A DNA stretch of 64,000 nucleotides from Micromonospora echinaurantiaca (GTDB taxonomy: Bacteria; Actinomycetota; Actinomycetes; Mycobacteriales; Micromonosporaceae), in the NCBI RefSeq assembly GCF_900090235.1, contig NZ_LT607750.1, positions 2,430,501-2,494,500 on the forward strand, read 5' to 3'. This document shows positions 20,432-28,329 of the stretch, in pieces. The notes beneath the pieces are model-generated. The model did not search any database. It saw only the letters and a program-made list of their open reading frames with translations, and was not told the origin of the DNA. Position 1 is the first letter of the stretch, and every line of letters starts with the position of its first letter. Made by a program: the position numbers and the translations under genes.

Positions 20432-21433
20432 TCATGCGGCGGGTGCGGACTTCAGGGGCTCCCACCAGGCGCGGTTCTCGCGGTACCAGCGCACGGTGTC
20501 GGCGAGCCCGCGGTCCAGGTCGATGCTCGGGGCGTACCCCAGCTCCTCGCTGATCTTGGTGATGTCCAGCGAGTAGCGGCGGTCGTGGCCCTTGCGGTCG
20601 GCGACCGGGACGACCCGGTCCCAGCCGGCGCCGCAGGCCTCCAGCAGCCGCCCGGTGAGCTCCTTGTTGGTCAGCTCGGTGCCGCCGCCGATGTTGTAGA
20701 CCTCACCGGCGCGGCCCTTCTGCTGCACCAGCGCGATGCCCCGGCAGTGGTCGTGCACGTGCAGCCAGTCCCGCACGTTGCCGCCGTCGCCGTAGAGCGG
20801 CACCGTCCCGCCGTCGAGCAGGTTGGTGACGAACAGCGGGATGACCTTCTCCGGGAACTGGTACGGCCCGTAGTTGTTGGAGCAGCGGGTGACCACCACG
20901 TCCATGCCGTGGGTGCGGTGGTAGGCCAGGGCGAGCAGGTCGGAGCCGGCCTTGGAGGCCGAGTACGGCGAGTTCGGCGCCAGCGGCCAGGTCTCGGTCC
21001 AGGACCCCTCGTCGATCGAGCCGTACACCTCGTCGGTGGAGACGTGCACGAACCGGCCGGTGCCGTGGCGCAGCGCGGCGTCGAGCAGGGTCTGGGTGCC
21101 CAGCACGTTGGTGGTGACGAACGGCGCGGCGCCGGCGATCGACCGGTCGACGTGCGATTCGGCGGCGAAGTGCACGATCACGTCGTGACCGGGCACCACC
21201 TCGTCGACCAGGGCCGGGTCGCAGATGTCGCCCTGCACGAAGCGGAACCGGGGGTCGTCGCGCACCGGCGCGAGGTTGGCCAGGTTGCCGGAGTAGGTCA
21301 GCTTGTCCAGCACGGTCACCGCGGCGGGCTCGACCGCGGGCACACCCGTGGCGCTGCCGAGGGGCACGCCCAGCAGCATGCGGACGTACTCCGACCCGAT
21401 GAATCCGGCTCCGCCGGTGACGAGGATCCTCAC
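20432..21433 (-). CDS. rfbB: dTDP-glucose 4,6-dehydratase
   Basis: RfbB (RmlB) converts dTDP-glucose to dTDP-4-keto-6-deoxyglucose. The 333-residue SDR enzyme shows the NAD motif TGGAGFIGS, the Ser/Thr-Asp-Glu triad in HVSTDEVYG, the catalytic YSASK and RCSNNYGPYQFPEK. The start GTG at 21433 encodes the first residue before RILVTGG and follows a TACACT box. The open frame extends upstream to 21613 without a plausible start signal. It is divergent from rfbA across 88 bases and heads the operon running to the GT2 gene at 15999. Confidence 0.97.
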   Translation of the reverse strand: MRILVTGGAGFIGSEYVRMLLGVPLGSATGVPAVEPAAVTVLDKLTYSGNLANLAPVRDDPRFRFVQGDICDPALVDEVVPGHDVIVHFAAESHVDRSIAGAAPFVTTNVLGTQTLLDAALRHGTGRFVHVSTDEVYGSIDEGSWTETWPLAPNSPYSASKAGSDLLALAYHRTHGMDVVVTRCSNNYGPYQFPEKVIPLFVTNLLDGGTVPLYGDGGNVRDWLHVHDHCRGIALVQQKGRAGEVYNIGGGTELTNKELTGRLLEACGAGWDRVVPVADRKGHDRRYSLDITKISEELGYAPSIDLDRGLADTVRWYRENRAWWEPLKSAPAA

Positions 21434-21442
21434 GGGTCCGGA

Positions 21443-21448
21443 AGTGTA
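21443..21448 (-). promoter_or_regulatory. -10 box of rfbB operon
   Basis: On the minus strand TACACT lies nine bases before the rfbB GTG. With the rfbA box at 21510 it forms a compact divergent promoter region of 88 bases. Confidence 0.45.
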
Positions 21449-21509
21449 CGCGACGTGCCGGCGGGGCCGGGGGACGCGGACCCGGCTGTCCGGTTCGGCC
21501 CGGTCCCGG

Positions 21510-21515
21510 TAGGCT
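21510..21515 (+). promoter_or_regulatory. -10 box, leaderless promoter of rfbA
   Basis: TAGGCT lies six bases upstream of the rfbA GTG at 21522. Confidence 0.55.
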
Positions 21516-21521
21516 CCCCCG

Positions 21522-22409
21522 GTGCGCGGAATCCTACTCGCCGGTGGCACCGGATCCCGGCTCTGGCCGATCACCCGGGCAGTGTCCAAGCAGCTGATGC
21601 CGGTCTTCGACAAGCCGATGATCTACTACCCGCTCTCCACGCTGGTGATGTCCGGCGTGCGGGAGATCCTGGTGATCACCACGCCGGAGGACCAGAGCCA
21701 GTTCCAGCGGTTGCTGGGTGACGGCAGCCAGTGGGGGCTGCGGCTGGAGTACGTCGTCCAGGCCCGCCCGGAGGGCATCGCCCAGGCGTTCGTGCTCGGC
21801 GCGGACTTCATCGGCGACGAGGCGGTGGCGCTGATCCTGGGCGACAACATCTTCCACGGCGTGGGCCTGGGCCGGCAGCTCGCCGCGCACGGCGACCTGG
21901 TCGGCGGCCGGGTGTTCGCCTACCCGGTGGCCAACCCGGAGGCGTACGGGGTGGTCGAGTTCGACGCCGACGGCAAGGTGCTCTCGATCGAGGAGAAGCC
22001 GGCCCGGCCCAAGTCCCGGTACGCGGTGCCGGGGCTGTACTTCTACGACAACCGGGTGGTCGACATCTCCCGCAAGCTCACCCCGAGCGCCCGTGGCGAG
22101 CTGGAGATCACCGCCGTCAACGAGGCGTACCGGGAGACCGGCGAGCTGTCGGTGACCGTGCTCGACCGGGGCACCGCGTGGCTGGACACCGGCACGTTCA
22201 CCTCGATGATGCAGGCCGCCGAGTTCGTCCGGGTGATCGAGGAGCGGCAGGGTATGAAGATCGGCTGTGTCGAGGAGGTGGCCTGGCGGGCCGGCCTGAT
22301 CGACGACGCGCAGCTGCGCGCGCTGGCCGAGCCGCTGACCAAGAGCGGCTACGGCGACTACCTGCTCGGGCTGCTCGCCGAGCGGGACGGCCAGGCGGTG
22401 CCGCGGTGA
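21522..22409 (+). CDS. rfbA: Glucose-1-phosphate thymidylyltransferase
   Basis: RfbA (RmlA) makes dTDP-glucose from dTTP and glucose-1-phosphate, the entry step of rhamnose synthesis. The 295-residue protein begins with the nucleotidyl-transfer motif [13 protein letters not shown]. It also contains [24 protein letters not shown] and [16 protein letters not shown], all classical for the family. GTG at 21522 follows a leaderless-type box and puts the catalytic motif at the normal distance from the N-terminus. rfbC follows after 40 bases. Confidence 0.98.
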   Translation: MRGILLAGGTGSRLWPITRAVSKQLMPVFDKPMIYYPLSTLVMSGVREILVITTPEDQSQFQRLLGDGSQWGLRLEYVVQARPEGIAQAFVLGADFIGDEAVALILGDNIFHGVGLGRQLAAHGDLVGGRVFAYPVANPEAYGVVEFDADGKVLSIEEKPARPKSRYAVPGLYFYDNRVVDISRKLTPSARGELEITAVNEAYRETGELSVTVLDRGTAWLDTGTFTSMMQAAEFVRVIEERQGMKIGCVEEVAWRAGLIDDAQLRALAEPLTKSGYGDYLLGLLAERDGQAVPR

Positions 22410-22449
22410 ACGCGGGGAGCGCGAAGCAGCGGCGGGCGGGGGTGGCCCG

Positions 22450-23073
22450 GTGAAGATCCGGCCGTTGGGCATCGAGGGTGCCTGGGAGATCACCCCGCAG
22501 CAGCACGGCGACCCGCGCGGGCTGTTCATGGAGTGGTACCGGTTCGATCGGCTCGCCGAGGCGGTGGGGCACCCGCTGCGGCTGGCCCAGGGCAACCTGT
22601 CGGTCTCGGCCCGCGGGGTGGTGCGCGGCATCCACTTCGCCGACGTGCCGCCCGGCCAGGCCAAGTACGTCACCTGCGTCCGCGGCGCGGTGCTCGACGT
22701 GGTGGTCGACCTGCGGGTCGGCTCGCCCACGTTCGGGCGCTGGGAGGGCGTCCGGCTGGACGACGTGGACCGTCGCGCGGTGTACCTCAGCGAAGGGCTG
22801 GGGCACGGGTTCTGCGCGCTGACCGACGACGCGACGCTGAGCTACCTCTGCTCCACCACTTACAACCCGACCGGCGAGCACGCGGTGCACCCGCTGGATC
22901 CGGACCTGGGCATCGAGTGGCCGGTCGACGAGCCGCAGCTGTCCGCCCGCGACGCCGCCGCGCCGAGCCTGGCGCGGGCGCGGGAGAGCGGCCTGCTGCC
23001 CGATCACGCGACCTGCCGGTCGTACGTGGCGAGGCTGGGGCCGGACGGTATGCCGCAATCGGCCGGGAATTGA
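22450..23073 (+). CDS. rfbC: dTDP-4-dehydrorhamnose 3,5-epimerase
   Basis: RfbC (RmlC) epimerises dTDP-4-keto-6-deoxyglucose to the L-rhamno form. The 207-residue cupin-fold enzyme has DPRGLFMEWY, QGNLSVSARGVVRGIHFAD with the catalytic His, the YVTCVRGAVLDVVVDLR strand pair and GLGHGFCAL. The start is GTG at 22450 with GGGGGTGG upstream. It ends 69 bases before pafA, so the rhamnose locus directly abuts the Pup ligase gene. Confidence 0.97.
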   Translation: MKIRPLGIEGAWEITPQQHGDPRGLFMEWYRFDRLAEAVGHPLRLAQGNLSVSARGVVRGIHFADVPPGQAKYVTCVRGAVLDVVVDLRVGSPTFGRWEGVRLDDVDRRAVYLSEGLGHGFCALTDDATLSYLCSTTYNPTGEHAVHPLDPDLGIEWPVDEPQLSARDAAAPSLARARESGLLPDHATCRSYVARLGPDGMPQSAGN

Positions 23074-23130
23074 CGGTCCCGCGGACCACGACCTGTGGTG
23101 TGACAGTGACGAACGGGCCCTCCGGGCGGC

Positions 23131-23136
23131 TAATGT
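23131..23136 (+). promoter_or_regulatory. -10 box, leaderless promoter of pafA
   Basis: TAATGT lies six bases upstream of the pafA ATG, so pafA has its own promoter and does not depend on the rhamnose genes. Confidence 0.6.
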
Positions 23137-23142
23137 CTCATC

Positions 23143-24501
23143 ATGGAGCGGCGAATCTTCGGCCTCGAGACCGAGTACGGCGTCACCTGCACCTATCGGG
23201 GGCAGCGGCGGCTCTCCCCTGACGAGGTCGCCCGGTACCTCTTCCGCCGGGTGGTGTCCTGGGGCCGGTCGAGCAACGTGTTCCTGCGCAACGGCGCCCG
23301 GCTCTACCTCGACGTCGGCTCGCACCCGGAGTACGCCACCCCGGAGTGCGACTCGGTGGTCGACCTGGTCGCCCACGACCGGGCCGGCGAGCGGATCCTG
23401 GAGGGGCTGCTCGTCGACGCGGAGAAGCGGCTGCACGACGAGGGCATCGCGGGTGAGATCTACCTGTTCAAGAACAACACCGACTCGGCCGGCAACTCGT
23501 ACGGCTGCCACGAGAACTACCTGGTCTCCCGGCACGGCGAGTTCGGCCGGCTGGCCGACGTGCTGATCCCGTTCCTGGTCACCCGGCAGCTGATCTGCGG
23601 CGCCGGCAAGGTGTTGCAGACCCCGCGCGGCGCGGTCTACTGCCTGTCCCAGCGCGCCGAGCACATCTGGGAGGGCGTCTCCTCGGCGACCACCCGCAGC
23701 CGGCCGATCATCAACACCCGGGACGAGCCGCACGCCGACGCCGAGCGCTACCGCCGGCTGCACGTCATCGTCGGCGACTCCAACATGAACGAGGTCACCA
23801 CGCTGCTGAAGGTCGGCACCGCCGACATCGTGCTGCGGATGATCGAGGCCGGGGTGGTGATGCGCGACCTCACCCTGGAGAACCCGATCCGGGCGATCCG
23901 CGAGGTGTCGCACGACATCACCGGCCGGCGCAAGGTGCGGCTCGCCTCCGGCAAGGAGGTCAGCGCGCTGGAGATCCAGCAGGAATACCTGGCCAAGGCG
24001 ACCGAGTTCGTCGAGCGGCGCGGCGGCGACCAGACCGCCAAGCGGGTGGTGGAGCTGTGGGGCCGGGTGCTGCGCGCGGTGGAGACCGGCGACCTGGAGC
24101 CGGTGGCCCGGGAGATCGACTGGGTGACCAAGCTGCGGCTGATCGAGCGCTACCAGCGCAAGCACGACCTGCCGCTGTCGCACCCCCGGGTCGCGCAGAT
24201 GGACCTCGCCTACCACGACCTGCGCCGCGGCCGGGGCCTCTACGGGCTGCTGGAGCGGCGCGGCGAGGTGGACCGGGTGGCCACCGACCCGGAGATCTTC
24301 GAGGCCAAGGAGACCCCGCCGCAGACCACCCGGGCCCGGCTGCGCGGCGAGTTCATCCGGCACGCCCAGGAGAAGCGGCGCGACTTCACCGTCGACTGGG
24401 TGCACCTGAAGCTCAACGACCAGGCGCAGCGCACCGTGCTCTGCAAGGACCCGTTCCGGGCGTACGACGAGCGGGTCGAGCGGCTGATCGCCAGCATGTG
24501 A
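23143..24501 (+). CDS. pafA: Pup-protein ligase PafA
   Basis: PafA uses ATP to join the C-terminal Glu of Pup to substrate lysines. The 452-residue protein is a paralogue of Dop with the glutamine-synthetase-like fold. It starts with [12 protein letters not shown] and carries [33 protein letters not shown] and the C-terminal WVHLKLND segment. It lacks the Dop-specific insertion after the first strand, which separates the two paralogues. Unlike dop and pup, it is 9 kb away and preceded by the rhamnose genes. Confidence 0.98.
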   Translation: MERRIFGLETEYGVTCTYRGQRRLSPDEVARYLFRRVVSWGRSSNVFLRNGARLYLDVGSHPEYATPECDSVVDLVAHDRAGERILEGLLVDAEKRLHDEGIAGEIYLFKNNTDSAGNSYGCHENYLVSRHGEFGRLADVLIPFLVTRQLICGAGKVLQTPRGAVYCLSQRAEHIWEGVSSATTRSRPIINTRDEPHADAERYRRLHVIVGDSNMNEVTTLLKVGTADIVLRMIEAGVVMRDLTLENPIRAIREVSHDITGRRKVRLASGKEVSALEIQQEYLAKATEFVERRGGDQTAKRVVELWGRVLRAVETGDLEPVAREIDWVTKLRLIERYQRKHDLPLSHPRVAQMDLAYHDLRRGRGLYGLLERRGEVDRVATDPEIFEAKETPPQTTRARLRGEFIRHAQEKRRDFTVDWVHLKLNDQAQRTVLCKDPFRAYDERVERLIASM

Positions 24502-24513
24502 CGGCGCGCCCGA

Positions 24514-24542
24514 GCCCCGGTGGCGGTCACCGCCGCCGGGGC
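24514..24542 (+). terminator. hairpin after pafA
   Basis: GCCCCGG-T-GGCGG (24514-24526) pairs with CCGCC-G-CCGGGGC (24530-24542) around a 3-base loop, a 13-bp stem with one T-G pair. It begins 13 bases past the pafA stop. Confidence 0.6.
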
Positions 24543-24554
24543 GGGGCGGCCGGG

Positions 24555-24560
24555 TAGGCT
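24555..24560 (+). promoter_or_regulatory. -10 box of the small membrane protein gene at 24570
   Basis: TAGGCT lies nine bases upstream of the ATG at 24570, directly after the pafA hairpin. Confidence 0.45.
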
Positions 24561-24569
24561 GACCGCGCC

Positions 24570-24755
24570 ATGACGACTTCCGAACCTGACGAGAGCGGCC
24601 GGCAGCGGCAGAACTTCATCGAGCGCCGCCGCGAGAAGATCCGCGAGGAGATCGCGCGCAACCGGCGCGGCGAGTACACCGTGCCGACCTGGGTGCTCGC
24701 GGTAGCGCTGGTGGTGATCGTCGGCGCCTGGCTGGGCCTGATCTTCCTCGCCTGA
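24570..24755 (+). CDS. Small single-pass membrane protein
   Basis: The 61-residue product has a charged N-terminal half (RQNFIERRREKIREEIARNRR) predicted to be an amphipathic helix. One transmembrane helix follows at about residues 41-60, giving a cytoplasmic basic domain on a membrane anchor. I cannot assign a function. It has its own TAGGCT promoter box and no ribosome site, consistent with leaderless expression. Similar small proteins are common next to pafA in actinobacteria, from general knowledge. A 19-bp tandem repeat begins at its stop codon. Confidence 0.8.
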   Translation: MTTSEPDESGRQRQNFIERRREKIREEIARNRRGEYTVPTWVLAVALVVIVGAWLGLIFLA

Positions 24756-24792
24756 GCGCCGCCTCCGCCTCCCAGCGCCGCCTCCGCCTCCC
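24755..24792. repeat. 19-bp perfect tandem repeat
   Basis: AGCGCCGCCTCCGCCTCCC occurs twice back to back (24755-24773, 24774-24792). It begins at the last base of the small membrane protein's stop codon. The rest of the gap to 25043 is low-complexity, with repeated CCGCTGGC-like words. Confidence 0.8.
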
Positions 24793-25043
24793 ACTGAGCC
24801 CGCTGGCTTCGCTGCCCGCTGGCGCCGCCGGCGGCTCCGCCAGCCACTGACCCTGCTGACCTGCCGCCGCTGGCCCACCGCCGGCGCCGCCAACCGGTGA
24901 CCCCGTCGGGCCAGCGGTTGGCCCGACCGGGTCGGGCCGACGGGTACCCGCCGGCCGCCGACGTGGCCGGCCCGGTGCCGCGCCACGCGGCCCGCGACGC
25001 CCGCCGGGCGCGGCGCGGACCGGCCGACCGGGAGAGGCGAGGC

Positions 25044-25748
25044 ATGGGCGAGGAACGGCTGCCACGACCGCAGCGGGGCGTACGGGGCGGCGACGACCCC
25101 GGACCGCGGGACGTCGTGCGGGACCGGGAGAACCCGGACCTGCTGACCCCGCCGCCCACGGACGCGGGGACCGTGCCGAACCTGCGGTTCTCGTTCTCTG
25201 ACGCGCACAACCGGATCGAGCGGGGTGGCTGGACCCGCGAGGTCACCCAGCGGGAGCTGCCGATCGCCACCGAACTCAGCGGTGTGGACATGCGCCTGGA
25301 GCCGGGCGCCTACCGGGAACTGCACTGGCACAAGCAGTCCGAGTGGGCGTACGTGCTGCGGGGCAGTTGCCGGATCAGCGCCGTCGACCAGGAGGGGCGC
25401 ACCTTCCTCGACGACGTCCGCTCCGGCGACCTGTGGTTCTTCCCGCGCGGGGTGCCGCACCACATCCAGGCCCTCGACGAGGGGGTGGAATTCCTGCTGG
25501 TCTTCGACGACGGCGCGTTCTCCGAGGGTGACGTGGGCTACGTGCCGTTCGCGTACGGGCACTACATCGAGAACCTGGGCAGCGAGCCGCTGGTCTTCCT
25601 GGAGATGTTCCGCAGGCCGCGGTTCGCCGACATCTCACTGGCCCAGTGGATGGCGAACACCCCGCACCAGGTGGTCGCCGACACCTTGAACCTGCCCCGC
25701 GAGCTGATCGAGGCGCTGCCCCGCGACAAGCGGCCGGTCGTCCGCTGA
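25044..25748 (+). CDS. Oxalate-decarboxylase-like cupin with internal deletion
   Basis: The 234-residue protein matches the N-terminal cupin of bacterial oxalate decarboxylase. It includes the lead-in NPDLLTPPPTDAGTV and the metal ligands His94, His96, Glu100 (HWHKQSEW) and His139. At FDDGAFSE (residue 161) it passes straight into GDVGYVPFAYGHY, which in the bicupin enzyme belongs to the end of the second cupin. About 150 residues, including the second metal site, are missing in frame. It may be a working single-cupin enzyme or a decayed gene; the intact frame argues for function. ATG at 25044 has GGGAGAGGCGAGG upstream. Confidence 0.85.
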   Translation: MGEERLPRPQRGVRGGDDPGPRDVVRDRENPDLLTPPPTDAGTVPNLRFSFSDAHNRIERGGWTREVTQRELPIATELSGVDMRLEPGAYRELHWHKQSEWAYVLRGSCRISAVDQEGRTFLDDVRSGDLWFFPRGVPHHIQALDEGVEFLLVFDDGAFSEGDVGYVPFAYGHYIENLGSEPLVFLEMFRRPRFADISLAQWMANTPHQVVADTLNLPRELIEALPRDKRPVVR

Positions 25749-25840
25749 GCGCGGCCGTGGCGGGGGCGTCCGGTGCACCCGGACGCGGCGGCCTGGGTCC
25801 AATGAGCGCGGCCGCGGCCTGGGTCCGGTGAGCGCGGGGG
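25746..25840. repeat. imperfect direct repeats after the cupin gene
   Basis: The word TGAGCGCGG recurs at 25746 (its TGA is the cupin stop), 25803 and 25829. GCCTGGGTCC occurs at 25791 and 25817, a 26-base period. This looks like local duplication. Confidence 0.55.
25766..25786 (+). terminator. hairpin after the cupin gene
   Basis: GCGTCCGG (25766-25773) pairs with CCGGACGC (25779-25786) around a 5-base loop, 18 bases beyond the cupin stop. Confidence 0.5.
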
Positions 25841-25867
25841 CGGCGGCCGTCCGGTCCGGGGGTCGGG

Positions 25868-26953
25868 TCAGGCCGCCAGGCGGGCGGCGTGCCGGCCGGC
25901 CGCGGCGGCGGCCAGGAAGTACGCGTGGTCGGCGTCCAGGCCACGGCCCATCGTGGACAGCCGGACCGGGGTGGCGCGCAGCGCGGCGTCCAGCCCGTCG
26001 GTGGGCACCCGGACGATCCGGTGCCGCGCCGCCAGCGGGGCGAGGGCCGCGTCGACCTCGGCGGCCAGCGCCGGGTCGAGGCCGTCGGGCACCACCAGCT
26101 CGGCGGCGGCGAGCGCGACCCGGCCGTACGCGGTGAGGCTGTGGTGTGACACCCCACGGTGCCGGGGACGCGGGTCGGCGGCGGAGATGCGCAGCGACCC
26201 GACGGCCCGCCCGCCCAGCGCGGCGACCGCGTTGACCGCCTCGCCGACGGCCACCCCGGAAAAGCCCCAGCGGGTGCCGGTGCCCAGGTTGCCCGGCCCC
26301 TGGGCGACGATCGCCAGGTCGGCGCCGAGCACGTGCCGGGCGGCGAGCAGCCCGCTGTGCAGGGTGGCGGCCTCCAGGTCGCCGCCGAACGCCTGCCCGA
26401 CGCTGATCGTGCCGACCAGGTCGTCCCGCAGCCCGGCGAGGGTGCGGGAGAACCACGCGGGCAGCGCCCCACCATCGGTGAGCAGGTACGCCACCCGCGC
26501 GTCGGGGGCGTCGGCGTGGATCCCGGCCAGGATCGCCGGCAGCGCCGAGTGCAGGTCGGCGGTGACCACGGGCAGGCCGGCGACGTCCTCGGCGGCCGCG
26601 AGCACCGCCCGGTGCGGCGAGGCCTCCTCGTCCACGCCGAGCAGGATCGGCTGCAACGGGGTGTAGCGGGCCTTGACCAGGTGACCGGCGTCGCGGTTGT
26701 CCAGCGCCTGCGGCGGGTCCGGCGGCAGCCGGTCGGGCAGCGCCACCACCAGTGCGTACCCGCCGGTGCCGAGCCCCATCAGCAGCGCGCCGGCGTTGAG
26801 CAGCACCCGGTCGCCGGGCTCCGGCCGGCCGACCAGGTCGGGGTAGGCCAGCGCCCGCATGGTGGTGCCGTCCGGCAGGTCGACGTCGAGCTCGACCGCC
26901 CCGGCCCACTGCCGCCGCAGCGCGCTCACCGTTCCCGACCGCCATCGCACCAT
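25868..26953 (-). CDS. DUF3866 family protein
   Basis: This 361-residue soluble protein belongs to the DUF3866 family often found near pafA in actinobacteria; its biochemical role is unknown. Conserved-looking segments include NAGALLMGLGTGGYALV, HLVKARYTPLQ, TADLHSALPA and VAQGPGNLGTGTRWGFSG. The last is Gly-rich and could bind a phosphate. ATG at 26953 was chosen because it follows a TACCGT box at seven bases and begins MVRWRSGTV. The open frame continues upstream to 27112 without support. It is convergent with the cupin gene. Confidence 0.85.
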   Translation of the reverse strand: MVRWRSGTVSALRRQWAGAVELDVDLPDGTTMRALAYPDLVGRPEPGDRVLLNAGALLMGLGTGGYALVVALPDRLPPDPPQALDNRDAGHLVKARYTPLQPILLGVDEEASPHRAVLAAAEDVAGLPVVTADLHSALPAILAGIHADAPDARVAYLLTDGGALPAWFSRTLAGLRDDLVGTISVGQAFGGDLEAATLHSGLLAARHVLGADLAIVAQGPGNLGTGTRWGFSGVAVGEAVNAVAALGGRAVGSLRISAADPRPRHRGVSHHSLTAYGRVALAAAELVVPDGLDPALAAEVDAALAPLAARHRIVRVPTDGLDAALRATPVRLSTMGRGLDADHAYFLAAAAAGRHAARLAA

Positions 26954-26960
26954 GCCCGGC

Positions 26961-26966
26961 ACGGTA
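26961..26966 (-). promoter_or_regulatory. -10 box, leaderless promoter of the DUF3866 gene
   Basis: On the minus strand TACCGT lies seven bases upstream of the ATG at 26953. Confidence 0.5.
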
Positions 26967-27166
26967 TCGGGCCGGGCATCCGGCACCGGGGCGGGGACCC
27001 GCCCGGCGTGACGCCCGGCGGCCGGCACGGGGCTTGGCCCGCCGTGCCGCGCCCGGCCGGCCAGCGCGAAGCCGCACGTGGTGTCCGTCCGGCCATACCG
27101 GGTGGGCATCACGCCGGCGGCCGGATCGGTTCCGGATCGAGCCGCCGGCCGTCGGACCGGCCCGGC

Positions 27167-27271
27167 GCCGCCCGGTGCTCCGCCGGCCTCGGCCGGGCCG
27201 GACGGACGCCCGCGCCGTCAGTCCGGATCGGTGCCGCCCGGTGCTCCGCCGGCCTCGGCCGGGCCGGACGG
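27167..27271. repeat. 39-bp direct repeat, one copy inside a gene
   Basis: An identical 39-base segment (starting GCCGCCCGGTGCTCC) is at 27167-27205 and 27233-27271, a 66-base period. The second copy encodes the end of the CDF transporter; the first lies past its stop. Each copy contains CCGGCC-TC-GGCCGG, a small hairpin. Confidence 0.8.
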
Positions 27272-28216
27272 GTCGGGGGGAGCGTCGCGGGCGGTGGCCC
27301 GGGTCGGGTCGAGGAAGACGTAGCGGATCTCCGGGTAGCGGGCGGTCAGCCGCCGCTCGGCGGCGTCGGCGGCGGCCTCGATCTGCGCGCCGGTGGCCGT
27401 GTCGTCGAAGTCGACCTTGGCGGCGACCAGGATGTCGGCCGGGCCGAGCTGCATGGTCAGCAGCGTGTCGACCCGCCGCACGGCGGGCAGGTCGGTCAGC
27501 TCGCGGTCGATCTCCCGGCGCAGCCGGGCCGGCACCGACCGCCCCACCAGCAGCGACAGGTTGCGCAGCGCCAGCGTCACGGCGACCACCAGGAGCAGCA
27601 CGCCGATCAGGATCGAGGCGATCCCGTCGTACAGCTCGTCGCCGGTCAGCTCGGACAGCGCGACCCCGGCGGCGGCCAGCACCAGCCCGACGAGGGCCGC
27701 GCTGTCCTCCAGGAAGACCGCCTTCACGGTGGTGTCCGCGGTCAGCCGCAGGTAGCGGCGCGGGGTGGTGCGCCAGCGCCGGGACTGGGCGCGGACCTGG
27801 CGCGCGGCCCGGGCCAGGGAGACCGACTCGATCACGAACGAGACCGCCAGCACGACGTACGAGACCAGGTAGTCGCCGCTGTGCTCGTGCACGAGGATCG
27901 TGGTGACGCCGTGGGTGACGGCGAAGCCGGCCCCGGCGACGAAGGTGAACACGGCGGCCAGGAACGCCCAGACGTAGCTCTCCTTGCCGTAGCCGAACGG
28001 GCGGCGGGCGTCCGCCGGCCGGGCCCCACGGCGCAGCGCCAGGTAGAGCAGCGCCTCGGTGGTGGTGTCGGCGACCGAGTGGACCGCCTCGGAGAGCATC
28101 GCCGCCGAACCGGAGATCAGCCCGGCGACCAGCTTCGCCGCCGCGATGGCGAGGTTGGCGGCGCCGGCGACGACGACCGTGCCGACGCTCTCGGTCCGGA
28201 CGGTCGGCGCGGTCAC
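27218..28216 (-). CDS. Cation diffusion facilitator (CDF) transporter
   Basis: This 332-residue membrane protein exports divalent metal ions in exchange for protons. It has the usual six transmembrane segments. The metal site is split: SEAVHSVADT in helix 2 (S-x2-H-x3-D in place of the canonical HxxxD pair) and LEDSAALVG in helix 5. A soluble C-terminal domain follows (residues 215-300). The variant helix-2 residues suggest a metal other than zinc, but I cannot name it. The start GTG at 28216 follows TAGGGT at six bases. The Pro/Gly/Ala-rich tail lies in the 39-bp repeat. Confidence 0.9.
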   Translation of the reverse strand: MTAPTVRTESVGTVVVAGAANLAIAAAKLVAGLISGSAAMLSEAVHSVADTTTEALLYLALRRGARPADARRPFGYGKESYVWAFLAAVFTFVAGAGFAVTHGVTTILVHEHSGDYLVSYVVLAVSFVIESVSLARAARQVRAQSRRWRTTPRRYLRLTADTTVKAVFLEDSAALVGLVLAAAGVALSELTGDELYDGIASILIGVLLLVVAVTLALRNLSLLVGRSVPARLRREIDRELTDLPAVRRVDTLLTMQLGPADILVAAKVDFDDTATGAQIEAAADAAERRLTARYPEIRYVFLDPTRATARDAPPDPSGPAEAGGAPGGTDPD

Positions 28217-28222
28217 CAGGTC

Positions 28223-28228
28223 ACCCTA
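28223..28228 (-). promoter_or_regulatory. -10 box, leaderless promoter of the CDF transporter
   Basis: On the minus strand TAGGGT lies six bases upstream of the GTG at 28216. Confidence 0.5.
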
Positions 28229-28317
28229 TGGGCGTCGACGACCTCCCGCCGGGCGATGCGGCGGTGGCCGGCGGAGCTCCCCGGCGCGTGGGTGCGCGTC
28301 GCGGACGCGCGGGCTGC

Positions 28318-28323
28318 TAGCGT
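28318..28323 (+). promoter_or_regulatory. -10 box, leaderless promoter of pafBC
   Basis: TAGCGT lies six bases upstream of the pafB GTG at 28330. Confidence 0.55.
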
Positions 28324-28329
28324 TACCGC

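Noticed and set aside
26954..27217. A gene in the 264-base gap between DUF3866 and the CDF transporter
   Set aside because: Open frames here extend from neighbours only and lack starts with promoter or ribosome signals; the gap holds one copy of the 39-bp repeat.
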